From the NCBI GenBank assembly GCA_016187565.1, contig JACPJR010000014.1, forward strand, positions 62,001 to 126,000: 64,000 nucleotides of DNA. The letters run 5' to 3'. Source of the stretch: Candidatus Woesearchaeota archaeon (lineage in GTDB: Archaea; Nanobdellota; Nanobdellia; Woesearchaeales; JACPJR01). The notes beneath the pieces are model-generated. The model was not told the origin of the DNA. It ran no database searches and was given only the letters and a program-made list of their open reading frames with translations. This document shows, piece by piece, positions 14,769-24,964 of the stretch; position 1 is the first letter of the stretch, and every line of letters begins with the position of its first letter. The position numbers and the translations under genes were made by a program.

Positions 14769-15775
14769 GGAGTCGTTTGACCGTAGTTAGCAGTTGGTGT
14801 GACATTTCCCTTTGCTGGTTCTTTGTACTTCAGGGTTATATCTGCCTTTTCTTTCAGGTCTTCAAGAAGCTCTGCCAATTTGAGCTGTTGTTCCTGCTGC
14901 GCGAGATAGGTCGTAATACCTTCCTCTACCTCTTCAAAAGGAATCGTGTCTGCTTCCCGCTGGATGATGTGGTATCCAAACTGCGTTTGTGTGACATCAG
15001 ATATTTCGCCAACAGCAAGAGCAAAGGCAGCTTTCTCAAATTCAGGAACCATCTGTCCCTTTCCAAAAAATCCAAGGTCACCACCATTTCTGGCTGAACC
15101 ATCAATGCTGTTTTTTTGTGCTAAGAGAGCAAAATCTTCTCCTTCTTCTAATCGTGTACGGAGTTTATTTGCCTCTTCTTCATCGGCAACGAGAATATGA
15201 CGTGCCCGTATTTGGCCCTCCTGTGCACTAAAGAATGCGCTGTTATTATCATAGTACGCTTGGGCAGTGTCATCATTAACAATAATGGACTTGAAGATGG
15301 TTTCGTTAAGATACTTCGCAACCGTAATTTGGATGGCGATTTTCTCCTTGAAATCTTCTAAGGTTAAGTTCTGCTGGTGTAATAATTCAGTAAATGTTTC
15401 AGGTGAGGGGAATTGAAGGAGAAGGTTTCTGAGGAAATCATCAACTTCTTCTTTGTTTGCTGAAAAGCCCTTTGCCTTGGCTTCCTGGACAAGTAATCGT
15501 TGCCCAATTAACTGTTCTAAGAGCTCACTCTTGGTCATGGTTTGTTGGTAAAAGGGTGCAATCCTATTATATTCAAGCTCGAGTTCATCAATCGTTATCA
15601 CTTCTCCATTTACCGTGGCAGCTTCCTCAGGCCCTTTTGCCCGTCCTGCCAGAAGAAAGATAACCAATGCTACAATAACGATAAGACCGATAATTGCTGA
15701 AACTATTTTGTATGATTGGCGTTTGTTTTCAGTGTTATTTCCTTCACTCGATTTTCCTTGTTTTTTGTCTTTCAT
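14765..15775 (-). CDS. Membrane-anchored parvulin-type peptidyl-prolyl isomerase (PrsA/SurA-like)
   Basis: 336 residues. A basic cytoplasmic head is followed by one membrane anchor (about 23-44), a SurA_N-like helical chaperone domain (50-175), a rotamase (PPIC) domain (about 188-290) with [24 protein letters not shown] and [11 protein letters not shown], and a Thr/Pro-rich tail. Such proteins fold exported proteins outside the membrane; here the likely clients are the large secreted beta-helix proteins and other surface proteins of this window. A GGGGATG ribosome site precedes the start. The gene overlaps the downstream nucleotidyltransferase by 4 nt. Parvulins of this exported type are chiefly bacterial, so transfer is plausible. 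Confidence 0.9.
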   Translation of the reverse strand: MKDKKQGKSSEGNNTENKRQSYKIVSAIIGLIVIVALVIFLLAGRAKGPEEAATVNGEVITIDELELEYNRIAPFYQQTMTKSELLEQLIGQRLLVQEAKAKGFSANKEEVDDFLRNLLLQFPSPETFTELLHQQNLTLEDFKEKIAIQITVAKYLNETIFKSIIVNDDTAQAYYDNNSAFFSAQEGQIRARHILVADEEEANKLRTRLEEGEDFALLAQKNSIDGSARNGGDLGFFGKGQMVPEFEKAAFALAVGEISDVTQTQFGYHIIQREADTIPFEEVEEGITTYLAQQEQQLKLAELLEDLKEKADITLKYKEPAKGNVTPTANYGQTTP

Positions 15776-15873
15776 TTTTCATCCCCTTCACCCCTTTCGG
15801 AAGAGGGGCATGCTCTTTTCAATATAAATTTAATGGTTTTGTCAGTGGGAGAGAACGATAGCTGTGGAATAAC

Positions 15874-16674
15874 CTAAGATTGAGTTGAGGTGCGAGAACC
15901 ATATGCTTCTGGATTTAGGGTTAGCCCATCTTTTGCGGCAATGACATCACCTTTTGTTCTCTTTTTGATGGTTCTTGCCTCGTGAAGCGGATCCTCATTC
16001 ATCATCTTGATACCAAAATGAGTAATGATGGTTAACCGTGGTTTTACCTGCTCTAGGATGGCAATAGCATCTTCGGTACAGAGATGAAATTCTTTTCTGA
16101 GATCGTCTGGATTCTGGACATTGAGGATGAGGATATCAGCTCCCTTGTAATGATCAATAAGGCTTGTATCATAACCCGTATCAGCGCTATACACTAAGGT
16201 AAATAATGATGTCATAAACTTAAATCCTACGGTATGTGGATCCGTATGCTTTGCTGGCAGGGAAACAATCTCCACGTCATTGATAGCTATTTTTTTATGT
16301 GGCTCCATAATGATGAACCGTTCAAGACAGTTTTTATGGAAGGGGGTAATGTACGGAGGCGAGTTTTCCGTACCTTCAAAAAGAGTTTTATTACCGATCA
16401 GCACGCCTTTCCGGTCCAACCCGGCGTGAGTCATAGCCTCGATAACTGCATTGACGTCATTGCAATGGTTAATATGATTATGAGAAACAAGAACCGCTGT
16501 GGTATTTCTCGGATGAATGTCAAACTGTTTCATCCGAACTAAAGAACCAGGACCAGGGTCAATATGGAATTGATTATCATCTATTTCAAGAACAATGCCC
16601 CCAGAAGCACGTACCTGTCTTCCAACAACAATAGCATCTCCCCCTGTTCCGAGAAAGGTGAGCTTTGCCGTCAT
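15874..16674 (-). CDS. Metallo-beta-lactamase-fold hydrolase (RNase Z-like)
   Basis: 266 residues. N-terminal FLGTGG and HIDPGPGSL are typical of the MBL fold. The metal loop reads SHNHINHCND (64-73), i.e. HxHxNH in place of HxHxDH: the Asp ligand of the second zinc site appears as Asn, although Asp73 follows closely. Later ligands are visible as KHTDPHTVG, YSADTGYD and ITHFG. The family includes tRNase Z, phosphodiesterases and other hydrolases; which reaction is catalysed is unclear. It has no membrane segment and stands alone between the parvulin gene and the deoxyribosyltransferase-like gene. Confidence 0.8.
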   Translation of the reverse strand: MTAKLTFLGTGGDAIVVGRQVRASGGIVLEIDDNQFHIDPGPGSLVRMKQFDIHPRNTTAVLVSHNHINHCNDVNAVIEAMTHAGLDRKGVLIGNKTLFEGTENSPPYITPFHKNCLERFIIMEPHKKIAINDVEIVSLPAKHTDPHTVGFKFMTSLFTLVYSADTGYDTSLIDHYKGADILILNVQNPDDLRKEFHLCTEDAIAILEQVKPRLTIITHFGIKMMNEDPLHEARTIKKRTKGDVIAAKDGLTLNPEAYGSRTSTQS

Positions 16675-16755
16675 TATATCAAGAATATCTTCTTCGTTAA
16701 TAAACGTTTCTTAATTAAGGTGGTCAAAACTTAGAAATCACGAGAATAATTTAGT

Positions 16756-17544
16756 CTAACTCTGTTTTTGATTGACTAATTCGCTCAAAACCTTTTTTTG
16801 TGCCACATCGTTATCAATACCATACAGCCTTAATTGTGCAGGATCCCAACCAGTGGGATACATAACACAGTTATTTCCATGACTAATTACCGTTCCATGC
16901 TCTCCATAAAACTCTCCACCTGATCCAAGTCCTCTTGCATAATCTTCCAAAACAGCTCTTCTTGATTCTTGCAATCGTCTATCAGTTCTGTAACCTTCGG
17001 TAAGATGCCCAACTCCCAGAGCAATGGTCAAACTTGCAGCAGTGGCAAGCGCTGTTGTTCTTCTCCAGAGGGCTCTAGTTTTTTGTTCATTTTGTTCAAG
17101 ATTTCCTAAGCGATTTCTCAGTCCTTCTAACCCATCTTCATAATTGTCATACCATACATATTGAACATTTCCAAATGCCTTAGCAGCGCCATCAATAAAC
17201 GTACAGTAATCATGACCCTTTTCTAAAAGCAAAATAAGATTTTTCCCTCTTGCTGTAGTCCAACCAAGTTCCCAATGTGTTGATCGTGCAGATGGTTTAC
17301 CAAGGACTGCAACAACTAACCCAGCTTCTTTATTCCATCGATTATCAATAGGTGTACATTCAGAAGAAGGCCTCATATGTTCTCCATAATCTTCTGTCCG
17401 GTGAGCACTATAAACTTGATAATGATGACGTTCCAATTCTTGAATGACACTCTCAAAAAGTCTACGTTTTTCAGGATCAAATTCATGAGTACTTTTATCG
17501 ATGTATCCTCGAATTGGTCCAATGACCATAGCTTTCTTTGCCAT
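16756..17544 (-). CDS. Nucleoside 2-deoxyribosyltransferase-like protein with a possible membrane segment
   Basis: 262 residues. The N-terminal ~145 residues look like the Rossmann-type NDT/TIR-like fold: MVIGPIRG at the start, SAHRTED, GLVVAVLGKPSARSTHWELGW with the likely catalytic Glu92, and KNLILLLEKG. A moderately hydrophobic Ala/Leu-rich stretch (162-180) may be a membrane helix; the remaining 80 residues are soluble with one Cys. A TATA element on the minus strand (about 17566-17574) is 26 nt from the ATG. NDT-fold proteins serve in nucleotide salvage, in making nucleotide signals, or as NAD-cleaving or nucleotide-sensing defence proteins. The membrane linkage favours signalling but does not prove it. 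Confidence 0.7.
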   Translation of the reverse strand: MAKKAMVIGPIRGYIDKSTHEFDPEKRRLFESVIQELERHHYQVYSAHRTEDYGEHMRPSSECTPIDNRWNKEAGLVVAVLGKPSARSTHWELGWTTARGKNLILLLEKGHDYCTFIDGAAKAFGNVQYVWYDNYEDGLEGLRNRLGNLEQNEQKTRALWRRTTALATAASLTIALGVGHLTEGYRTDRRLQESRRAVLEDYARGLGSGGEFYGEHGTVISHGNNCVMYPTGWDPAQLRLYGIDNDVAQKKVLSELVNQKQS

Positions 17545-17691
17545 AGGTCTTAGTCTCTTATAAGTAGTATATAAAGTTTTTGTTTCAAAAAAATCCTTCC
17601 TTTATTCTCAGCTATACATTTGGATATTATGATCCAGTTGCAGAAACTTTTTTAAATGGAAAAGACTTTCCCCCTCAAAGGGTGGTAAAAA

Positions 17692-19527
17692 ATGCGTGCA
17701 ATGTATGTTTCGTATTTGCTCCATGTTCCTCTGTTTATATTTCTCTTAGTTCCTTTTATGCACGAAGTCATGGCTGCATCATGTACACAGCCGTATGATA
17801 GCGGAGACTGGATCATCCGTGGCAATCTTTCCTGTGAAAATGTCCAGTATGTTATCCAGGGAAACATTACCTTTCTTGATGATGCTGTTGTGACCTGGCG
17901 TAATGTAACGCTCTTTATCAATGCAACGAGCAATGGGTCACATGTCATCAGAAGTTTGCCAAATGCACAAATTTCATGGCTTGATCTTGATGGTGATTTA
18001 CGAACCACAAATGATAAGACCAAATTAGTAAGCCTTAATCCTCAGAATCATTACTATATTGAACTCTTTAATCCTCGAAGTGTTCAGTTGAGAAATGTCG
18101 AAATTGCCCATGTTGGCGATCGTGATTTGTTTGACAATACCAGCGAGGGAAGAGGCTTAAGTATTACCATAGAGAATGGTCAAGGAAAAACGATTGACAT
18201 ACAGGGGGCAGACATTCATGACAGTTCCGTTGGTGTTTATATCAATGGAAATCCAAGTTCACCAGTGCAGGTGTATGCTACAGATAATACGCTTCGTAAT
18301 ATCACGTATATTGGCTTTTCCCTAAACGGGGTTACAAACTCGACTTTTGAAAGAAATAGCTTTGATGGTGTTGCTTTTCATCGTGGCATAATGTGTTCGT
18401 TGTGTATGTACAGTTTGTTTTTGAATAACCATTTTAGGAATGCCCCTGAAGGTGGTGGTATGCTCTTAACCCAACCTTTTCCCAACCAGATTATTGGTAA
18501 CACGTTTGGCGAGGGACTTTTACACTCTATTACCTTAAGTGGAACAAATGGGGTTGTTGTTGAAAATAATATCTTTCGTGATCAGCAGCTTAATGATCTT
18601 CGAAGTGACGTTATTGCATTAATTGATGCAAATAACTCACATATACAATATAATACCTTTACTAACAATACCAGAGGTATACAATATTATGGTGGTAGTG
18701 CACCTGAAACAAACAGTATTAGTAGCAATACCTTTCAGAACAATACCTGGAATGTTCTCTTGGCATTTTCAGTTCGTGATCAACGACTTCCTTACAATTA
18801 TTGGGGTACAACCAATTGTACGTTAATTGATGACCATCTCTGTGATGACGCTAAAGAGGGTTGTAGTGCAGGCCATATTTATACTGACCCTATTCTGAAT
18901 GCGCCTTATCCTTATGGAAATGCTGTTCTCTGTGATAATGGTGATCCTCCTACCACACCGAGAAATGATCTGCCTCTCTACCCATGGAGCAATGATACCC
19001 TTATTCTTGTGGATCCTTTGAATGATACCTCTCTAGGATTCTATAATATCCATATGGTTTATCTTGCTACTGATGAAGAGAATATCTATGTGAGAGTTTC
19101 ATTACAGAATCTGTCTGATGGAGCAGGGATTAGAGCATGCTCCGGAAGTCAAGGAGAAGAATACGCGCTCACGGTTGTCTTAGACACCTCTCCTTTTTGT
19201 GGATGGTTTAGTGTTGACCAGTATGTCCAAAGCGATGGCTGGGGCAATACTTCTTTATCCAAGATGGATATAAGCCAGCGATATAATTATTCTATGCTCA
19301 ACCCATTTATGCCGCAAACTGCCCTTACCAACTTGCCTATTGCCATTAATTGCAACAATCAAAGTATGGATTTTATGGTACCCAAAACATCCTTACGGGA
19401 TTATCAAGGAACACTTCGTGTCGGTATTTTTACCTTCCTTATAACCAGAGATTTGGATGGCAGGAAAGGTATGTACCTGCAAGACGACACGCTTAACAAA
19501 GGGCTGTTACGGTATACTGAACCGTGA
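17692..19527 (+). CDS. Secreted parallel beta-helix protein (NosD-like) with C-terminal beta-sandwich
   Basis: 611 residues. A signal peptide occupies about 1-28 (VPLFIFLLVPFMHEVMAAS). Residues about 60-400 are short repeats with N/G/T-rich turns (NNHFRN, GNTFGEG, ENNIFRD, YNTFTNN, SNTFQNN), the ladder of right-handed beta-helices. About 430-611 is a different beta-rich domain (DPLNDT..., YLATDEENIYVRV, LTVVLDTS) like the DOMON/glucodextranase-type carbohydrate-binding sandwiches. Many NxT/S sites suggest N-glycosylation. There is no C-terminal anchor. A GGGTGG ribosome site precedes the ATG. It lies directly upstream of a larger relative; together they probably form surface or matrix components. 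Confidence 0.85.
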   Translation: MRAMYVSYLLHVPLFIFLLVPFMHEVMAASCTQPYDSGDWIIRGNLSCENVQYVIQGNITFLDDAVVTWRNVTLFINATSNGSHVIRSLPNAQISWLDLDGDLRTTNDKTKLVSLNPQNHYYIELFNPRSVQLRNVEIAHVGDRDLFDNTSEGRGLSITIENGQGKTIDIQGADIHDSSVGVYINGNPSSPVQVYATDNTLRNITYIGFSLNGVTNSTFERNSFDGVAFHRGIMCSLCMYSLFLNNHFRNAPEGGGMLLTQPFPNQIIGNTFGEGLLHSITLSGTNGVVVENNIFRDQQLNDLRSDVIALIDANNSHIQYNTFTNNTRGIQYYGGSAPETNSISSNTFQNNTWNVLLAFSVRDQRLPYNYWGTTNCTLIDDHLCDDAKEGCSAGHIYTDPILNAPYPYGNAVLCDNGDPPTTPRNDLPLYPWSNDTLILVDPLNDTSLGFYNIHMVYLATDEENIYVRVSLQNLSDGAGIRACSGSQGEEYALTVVLDTSPFCGWFSVDQYVQSDGWGNTSLSKMDISQRYNYSMLNPFMPQTALTNLPIAINCNNQSMDFMVPKTSLRDYQGTLRVGIFTFLITRDLDGRKGMYLQDDTLNKGLLRYTEP

Positions 19528-19626
19528 TCTTTTCATTTTCTTTTTTCTTATCTATCTTTCATAAGATTGCCTTTTAGGTAGTATAACCCAAAATTTTTTA
19601 AAGGTGGTTCTCTTTCTAAAGAGTTT

Positions 19627-22600
19627 ATGGAATGGAAAAGAGGCTGGTGTTTGTTCTTTGTTCTCCTGGGACTAGGCATACTTCTTTCTCTTATTTCAAG
19701 CCTTCCTGTTCGCGCAGATAATGTCAACTTTAATGGGACTTCTCTGGTCATCGCTAATGATGGTGGTATGTTTACCTGTGAAAATATGTCTACTTTCCTC
19801 AATAATAATACTCTTATTCAATGGGTCAATGCTTCGAGGATATGTTATCTGAACCAGTCACTTACGGTTGATGGTAAGCTGAACATCACCAATGAAACCT
19901 GGTATTTTACCAAGCGAAAGCCCTCTACGTCAAGCGTAAATCAAAGTGTTTTTATTAATGGAAATCTGACTTTAAGAAATGCGACCTTACAGGTAAATGG
20001 TTCAGTACAAGAGTATGGCTATATGTTTACCTTTACAAGCACAAGTACCGCAACGATTGATACCGTGCGGTTTAGACATTTTGGATCTCCGCTTGTTGAA
20101 CAAGAATACGGGATTGACGTTCAAAATGCAAACATCTCCTTTACGAATGTGGACTTTAAAGACGGATATAATGCTGTTCATTATTCAGGACTGACTCCTT
20201 CAAATATAGTGATCTCCTCATCAAACTTTACCAATCTTACCGGAAAGGGGCTTTGGTTTGTTGCTGGCACGAATGTTAACATAACCGGAAACTTCTTTGC
20301 CAATAATCTTTACAATGCAAGCATCTACATCATGCCATCAGTAGCATTTTCTAATCTACGAATTTGGAATAACACCTTTGTTAATTTGACCAACCAATCC
20401 TCTAACAAAGCATCGGGAATTTATCTTACACCACTAGCGACAACCAATAACATAACCATAGCCAATAACACCTTTAATAATACCCGTGTAGGCGTCTGGT
20501 TTTACACTGATGTACAGACCGGTGATAACTATGTCATTGAGAACAACACATTTCAGGGTGGGTGTAGCGGTGGTAGTGGTGTTGATGTAGGCTCCTGTAT
20601 TATCCTTCGATTTCCCTTAAGTAATGGTCGAGGATATCGTATGGTGAATAACACCTTTATCCAAGGGGATAGAGCTTTCTTTATCTATGGCATTATGAAT
20701 GCTACCATAGCCTACAATACCATGACGGGAATGACTGGAAATGGTATTATCTCCAGCTTTGGTGATGGTACAAGTACCGTGCTTTATACAAACATATCCT
20801 ACAATAATATTAGCAATCTTGTTGCTCCGCTTTCTGGAGGACCGGGAGTAGCATTTTATTTTTATTCTCCTTTTCACAATAACACGGTTCAGTACAATAC
20901 CTTTCAGAACGTGAGTGCTGCTCTGCAACTGCTTAATGATACCGGTGGAGGAAATCTCATCAGCAGGAATTCCTTTTATGATGCTTCAGCAACTGAAACA
21001 ACATGGATTCAATGGAATGCCTCGCCTACTGATAATTTTTTTAATGATTCTTTGTACGGAAACTGGTACGAAAGTGGGATATCACGGGGAGCTGCCGGAA
21101 CAGCAACAGGGCTTTTGAGTATGACCTGGAATTCAAGTATCCCAACCGTAGCTAGAAACTGGCGAGATCAGAAACCAGTTGCCTGTCCCAATGGTTGGAA
21201 CTCGAATGTGGCTTGTTTATCTTTACGCAGCCCAGCAAATAACAGTGGTTCTTCAAGCACGGTTTTTGTTGCACAAACATTTGGTAACACTAATGTTACT
21301 AACTGTACTCTTTACACGAATAACAGCGGTTCTTGGACCGCAAGTGCTTCAAACAGTTCAGTAACTACAGGTCTAAATGTCAGTATGAACTTTACGGTTA
21401 CCCAGCTCCCTGTTATTTGGAATATTGTTTGTACGCAAAGTGATGGTGTAAATATTACCTCTTCTGATAATTACACGCTTCGAAACAATGTTCCCTTGTT
21501 TGTTTCAAACTACCGTCAGAATCTTACGAGTAATGACGCATCAGTTATGGATACCATGATCATGAGCGGCCAGAATGAGAACAACACCGCAGGACTATCC
21601 CAATGGAATTTCATTGGCCGTTCGCTAGGTGGGCCTTTTAGTCTACAAAAGATGCGCACACTCATCAAATGGTCCCCTCTTAATCTTTCGGGAATTACCT
21701 CTTCGAATGTTACGTTGTATCTCCGTCAAACAGCAGCGACAAACATCGGTGGAAATGTCTTAAACAGGGAAGTCGTTGTTAAGGCTTTCCTTGCCAATGC
21801 TTCATGGGCTGAGGGAACTGGATCTCCTGGTCAGTCTGGCATCCCAAGGAATAATGCCACATTGAATGGTACAACCTGGAACCATCGATGGTTTGAGCTC
21901 AACTGGACAGAAACTGGTGGAGATTTTGATTCTTCTCTTTCGGTTAATAGAACACTCTTAAGTAATGCAACAGGTTACACGAGTTTTAATATTACCTCCT
22001 TTATACTCTTATGGCATAATGGAACCTATGAAAATAACGGTCTTTTGCTTAAATCTACCAATGAGAGTTCGAGCAGTGATTATATCTCCGTATCTTCGAG
22101 TGAGTCATCTACGTTTCCCTATGTTGAGTACACCCTGCGCATTGCTGATGTACTTCTCAATACAAGCGCTAATACGACCATTAATGTGAGTGGTGTTTTT
22201 ACTGATCCTGATAACCAGACATTATCGTATAGTTGTAATGCGACATTGGCAAGTTGCAGTTTCAATGATAGCATTCTTACCGTAGCCGCAGGAACAACAA
22301 CGGGTGTAGAATCTATTGTCATTACAGCCAATGATAGTCTCCTGAATGCAACATCGAATACCTTCACGCTTAACGTAACTTCTCCTTCATCTCTATCTAA
22401 TGATTCCTCACCCCCATCTGGAGGAGGTAATTCTTATGGAGGATCAGTTGGATCCGACACACGTTCTCTGCGTGACTCTATTGTTTGGTCGCTTGATAAT
22501 ATCTCTCCTGGCGTGCCTTATGGAATAACTTTTTTCAGCTTTCATTCATTGACCAAGCTAACTATTGTTCCTGCAGTTCGTATCCATGATGCATCGCTTG

Positions 22601-23226
22601 ACATTCGAGAGTTAACACGTTTACCAGACTCTTTCCTTCCATCCGCTACCTTTACTGGAACCACCTATCAATCTTTTCAGGTAGCACTCCAAAATGTTAA
22701 GAATGAAGATGTTGCAGAAGCCTATCTCCAATTTAAGGTGCCAAAAGCATGGATTGATGAGCATGGTTCTATGGAAAATGTTTCCGTGTACCGTTTTGTT
22801 GAAGAAAATGCAACCTGGACTGAACTGTATCCAGCAGTTGTTGCTCTTACCGATGATAACATTTTGTTTTCGGTGAGCCTTCCTCACTTCAGTTATTTTG
22901 TTATTGCAATGCATACGGTTCAGGATACACCTGTTTCTCTTAACGAGTCTGAACAACAAGTGCCTCTTTCTGAGGAATCTTTCGAACAGCAAGCAGAACG
23001 GCCTTCTTTATCTGAAGAAAGAGAAGATCATCAAGAAGGACCTTTACGTCAAAACAACGAGTTTCAATCACCCCAGAACACCTCTTCTTCTCCCACAAAA
23101 AGAGGAGTAATGTTTTTTGCACTATTCACGCTACTCGCTATTGTTATTGCAGGAGGGATTTATTTCTATACCCGTCGTCCTAAAGAACGACTACCTGAGG
23201 AACAGATGCCTATCCAAACGCCCTAG
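19627..23226 (+). CDS. Large membrane-anchored surface protein: beta-helix, DNRLRE-like and PGF-pre-PGF-like domains
   Basis: 1199 residues. A signal peptide (about 8-30) leads into a parallel beta-helix (about 60-490) rich in NNTF/NITNN turns, an Ig-like strand region (535-625), a segment resembling DNRLRE or CBM-like domains (about 640-840: SLQKMRTLIKW, SNVTLYLRQT, RWFELNWTE), a cadherin/Ig-like repeat (845-920) and a Ser/Gly linker. A PGF-pre-PGF-like domain follows (about 955-1100: SFQVALQNVKNEDVAEAYL, FSVSLPHFSYFVIA). An acidic stalk ends in a final membrane helix (about 1160-1180) with a basic tail. N-glycosylation sequons are very numerous. A TATA element (ATTTTTTAAAG, 19592-19602) precedes the ATG at 19627 by about 30 nt. 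Confidence 0.85.
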   Translation: MEWKRGWCLFFVLLGLGILLSLISSLPVRADNVNFNGTSLVIANDGGMFTCENMSTFLNNNTLIQWVNASRICYLNQSLTVDGKLNITNETWYFTKRKPSTSSVNQSVFINGNLTLRNATLQVNGSVQEYGYMFTFTSTSTATIDTVRFRHFGSPLVEQEYGIDVQNANISFTNVDFKDGYNAVHYSGLTPSNIVISSSNFTNLTGKGLWFVAGTNVNITGNFFANNLYNASIYIMPSVAFSNLRIWNNTFVNLTNQSSNKASGIYLTPLATTNNITIANNTFNNTRVGVWFYTDVQTGDNYVIENNTFQGGCSGGSGVDVGSCIILRFPLSNGRGYRMVNNTFIQGDRAFFIYGIMNATIAYNTMTGMTGNGIISSFGDGTSTVLYTNISYNNISNLVAPLSGGPGVAFYFYSPFHNNTVQYNTFQNVSAALQLLNDTGGGNLISRNSFYDASATETTWIQWNASPTDNFFNDSLYGNWYESGISRGAAGTATGLLSMTWNSSIPTVARNWRDQKPVACPNGWNSNVACLSLRSPANNSGSSSTVFVAQTFGNTNVTNCTLYTNNSGSWTASASNSSVTTGLNVSMNFTVTQLPVIWNIVCTQSDGVNITSSDNYTLRNNVPLFVSNYRQNLTSNDASVMDTMIMSGQNENNTAGLSQWNFIGRSLGGPFSLQKMRTLIKWSPLNLSGITSSNVTLYLRQTAATNIGGNVLNREVVVKAFLANASWAEGTGSPGQSGIPRNNATLNGTTWNHRWFELNWTETGGDFDSSLSVNRTLLSNATGYTSFNITSFILLWHNGTYENNGLLLKSTNESSSSDYISVSSSESSTFPYVEYTLRIADVLLNTSANTTINVSGVFTDPDNQTLSYSCNATLASCSFNDSILTVAAGTTTGVESIVITANDSLLNATSNTFTLNVTSPSSLSNDSSPPSGGGNSYGGSVGSDTRSLRDSIVWSLDNISPGVPYGITFFSFHSLTKLTIVPAVRIHDASLDIRELTRLPDSFLPSATFTGTTYQSFQVALQNVKNEDVAEAYLQFKVPKAWIDEHGSMENVSVYRFVEENATWTELYPAVVALTDDNILFSVSLPHFSYFVIAMHTVQDTPVSLNESEQQVPLSEESFEQQAERPSLSEEREDHQEGPLRQNNEFQSPQNTSSSPTKRGVMFFALFTLLAIVIAGGIYFYTRRPKERLPEEQMPIQTP

Positions 23227-23345
23227 AGATTCTATGTTTTCCTTATCCTTATCAGTGATCTTTTTCTTACGTGCCCAAAGATTTATTAATCTGAGGGTTC
23301 TTGTTCACCAGTAGTTTAGTTTACGAGGAGTAAAAAAGAGGTACC

Positions 23346-23951
23346 ATGGCATTTTGGTCGATACTTGTTTCAGGGCTTACCTACTTTTGGGGGCTCTTTG
23401 TGGTTTGGTTAAGTATTTTCTTTGCTCCATTTAAGAATTTCGAAATGCTCTGGATCATTGTTCCTATCTGGATCAATTGGTTTTTTGCCGAGTGGTTTCA
23501 AGAGAAAAAAAGCACCTCTTTTGGAAATGCTATCTCGAATGGAGCCGTAGTTCTTTGGGTGGGTATTGACTGGATCCGCCGTCTTGTTAATTTGATTGCT
23601 GCAGGTCAACTTACCCTTTCAGTAACGCTCTTCCTTAAATTCTTTATCGCTTTTCTTGCTCTGGGGTATGGACTCTTGATTATTATTGAAGGGATTAAAA
23701 CACGACAATTTATCCACTATGTCGGAAGGGTACGAGATACAACCTATGTACTTCTTATGCTGAGTCCTTTTTTTTACGATGTTGTGGATCTTACCTGGAA
23801 GACTACCTTTGTTATGATTTTGTTCTTTCCCGCATGGTATTTCATCATAGAAGCCATTGCACGCTATGCCCCAAATCCTAAAACCTATGATGATGAAGGT
23901 AGTTTACAACAGAAATCAATGCCTCAAGATCTTGGAAATTTAAAATTCTAA
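23346..23951 (+). CDS. Multi-pass membrane protein, 201 aa
   Basis: About five or six hydrophobic segments (roughly 5-25, 33-50, 62-85, 88-118, 130-145, 150-170) with a Trp/Phe-rich composition (YFWGLFVVWLSIFF, WINWFFAEWF) and a soluble C-terminal tail. A GAGGTACC sequence before the ATG at 23346 serves as ribosome site. I do not recognise the family; similar small membrane proteins are common in DPANN-type genomes. It follows the surface-protein gene by 120 nt and could be in the same transcription unit, but a TATA-like TTTATTAATC (23280s) may give it its own promoter. Confidence 0.75.
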   Translation: MAFWSILVSGLTYFWGLFVVWLSIFFAPFKNFEMLWIIVPIWINWFFAEWFQEKKSTSFGNAISNGAVVLWVGIDWIRRLVNLIAAGQLTLSVTLFLKFFIAFLALGYGLLIIIEGIKTRQFIHYVGRVRDTTYVLLMLSPFFYDVVDLTWKTTFVMILFFPAWYFIIEAIARYAPNPKTYDDEGSLQQKSMPQDLGNLKF

Positions 23952-23966
23952 ATATTTAAGAAAATA

Positions 23967-24902
23967 TTAGAACCATTCCCATTCTTTAAAGATCCACAGC
24001 ATGAGAATGGTAATCATTGCCATAGTAAAGAGAATTATCCAAAATGCATACGGAGAATCTTCAAGAGGAAGTCTAACATTCATGCCATAAATTCCCGAAA
24101 TTAAGGTTGGTACCATCACCACAAGAGCAAGTGCCGTTAGTTTCTTGATGAATTCGTTCAATCGTGTGGTTATTCGAATATTTTGAAGATTGAAGAGGTT
24201 GGTAATGACTTCACGCTGGATCTTTTCTCTATCTAGAATTTGAAGTGCGTCATAATATAATTCCTCAAAGGCACGTTTATTTGTGGTTGTGAAATGCTTG
24301 TAATATGCCTTACGCAAGGCATTCAGCACTTCAATGTTTGCAATAAGTGCTTGATTAAAAAAAGAAGAAGTAACACTCAGACTATACAACCGTTCAAAAG
24401 CGATTTCTCCAATTTGCTCTTCTTTCTTTTTAACGGTCTCGACACTGTCAGTTACCCGATCAATATGGGAAAGAAAGTCATCGTTTATCTTATCAAACAC
24501 ATAGTAGAAGAAGAATCCCGGTGTTTTACGAAACAAAAATCTCGCTCGTTTTTTCAGGATCATCTCCTCGAGATCTTCAAGGATCGGGAGAGGTGTTTTT
24601 TCAATGGTAATGATCTGGTTGTTAATCTGGAAAAAAGATACCGGAATGGTAATAACCTCGGTTTTCATGCGGTAGGGTGCACGATAAATAATCTCGACAT
24701 ACTTGGTTATATTTAACTTCGGACGTTGATCCTCTTCAATAGATTCTCTAAACTCCTCAATGGGAATTTCAGAAAGGTCGCTTAATATCTTGAGATCTTC
24801 TTCGACAGGATTCACACACCGTACCCAGGTTAACATCCGTGGATTTACTTCTTCAAGCGGAATACTGACAACGTCTTCTTTGATTAAGGTATATGCCCGC
24901 AT
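23967..24902 (-). CDS. corA: CorA-type magnesium/divalent cation transporter
   Basis: 311 residues. A soluble N-terminal alpha/beta domain, long helices with a charged coiled part (about 145-250) and two C-terminal membrane helices (254-271 and 286-306) are joined by the signature YGMN (272-275). CorA forms pentamers that pass Mg2+ (or Co2+/Ni2+) down the gradient. The C-terminus is basic/aromatic (KEWEWF). The ATG is about 26 nt from a minus-strand TATA element (TATAAAAAG, 24925-24933), so the transcript is leaderless. Convergent with the membrane-protein gene, with a 15-nt gap. Confidence 0.93.
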   Translation of the reverse strand: MRAYTLIKEDVVSIPLEEVNPRMLTWVRCVNPVEEDLKILSDLSEIPIEEFRESIEEDQRPKLNITKYVEIIYRAPYRMKTEVITIPVSFFQINNQIITIEKTPLPILEDLEEMILKKRARFLFRKTPGFFFYYVFDKINDDFLSHIDRVTDSVETVKKKEEQIGEIAFERLYSLSVTSSFFNQALIANIEVLNALRKAYYKHFTTTNKRAFEELYYDALQILDREKIQREVITNLFNLQNIRITTRLNEFIKKLTALALVVMVPTLISGIYGMNVRLPLEDSPYAFWIILFTMAMITILMLWIFKEWEWF

Positions 24903-24964
24903 GTCGCTAGAGTACTCTCGGCGTATAAAAAGGTTTCTAAAATCCTTTTTCTATCAGTTGAGAA

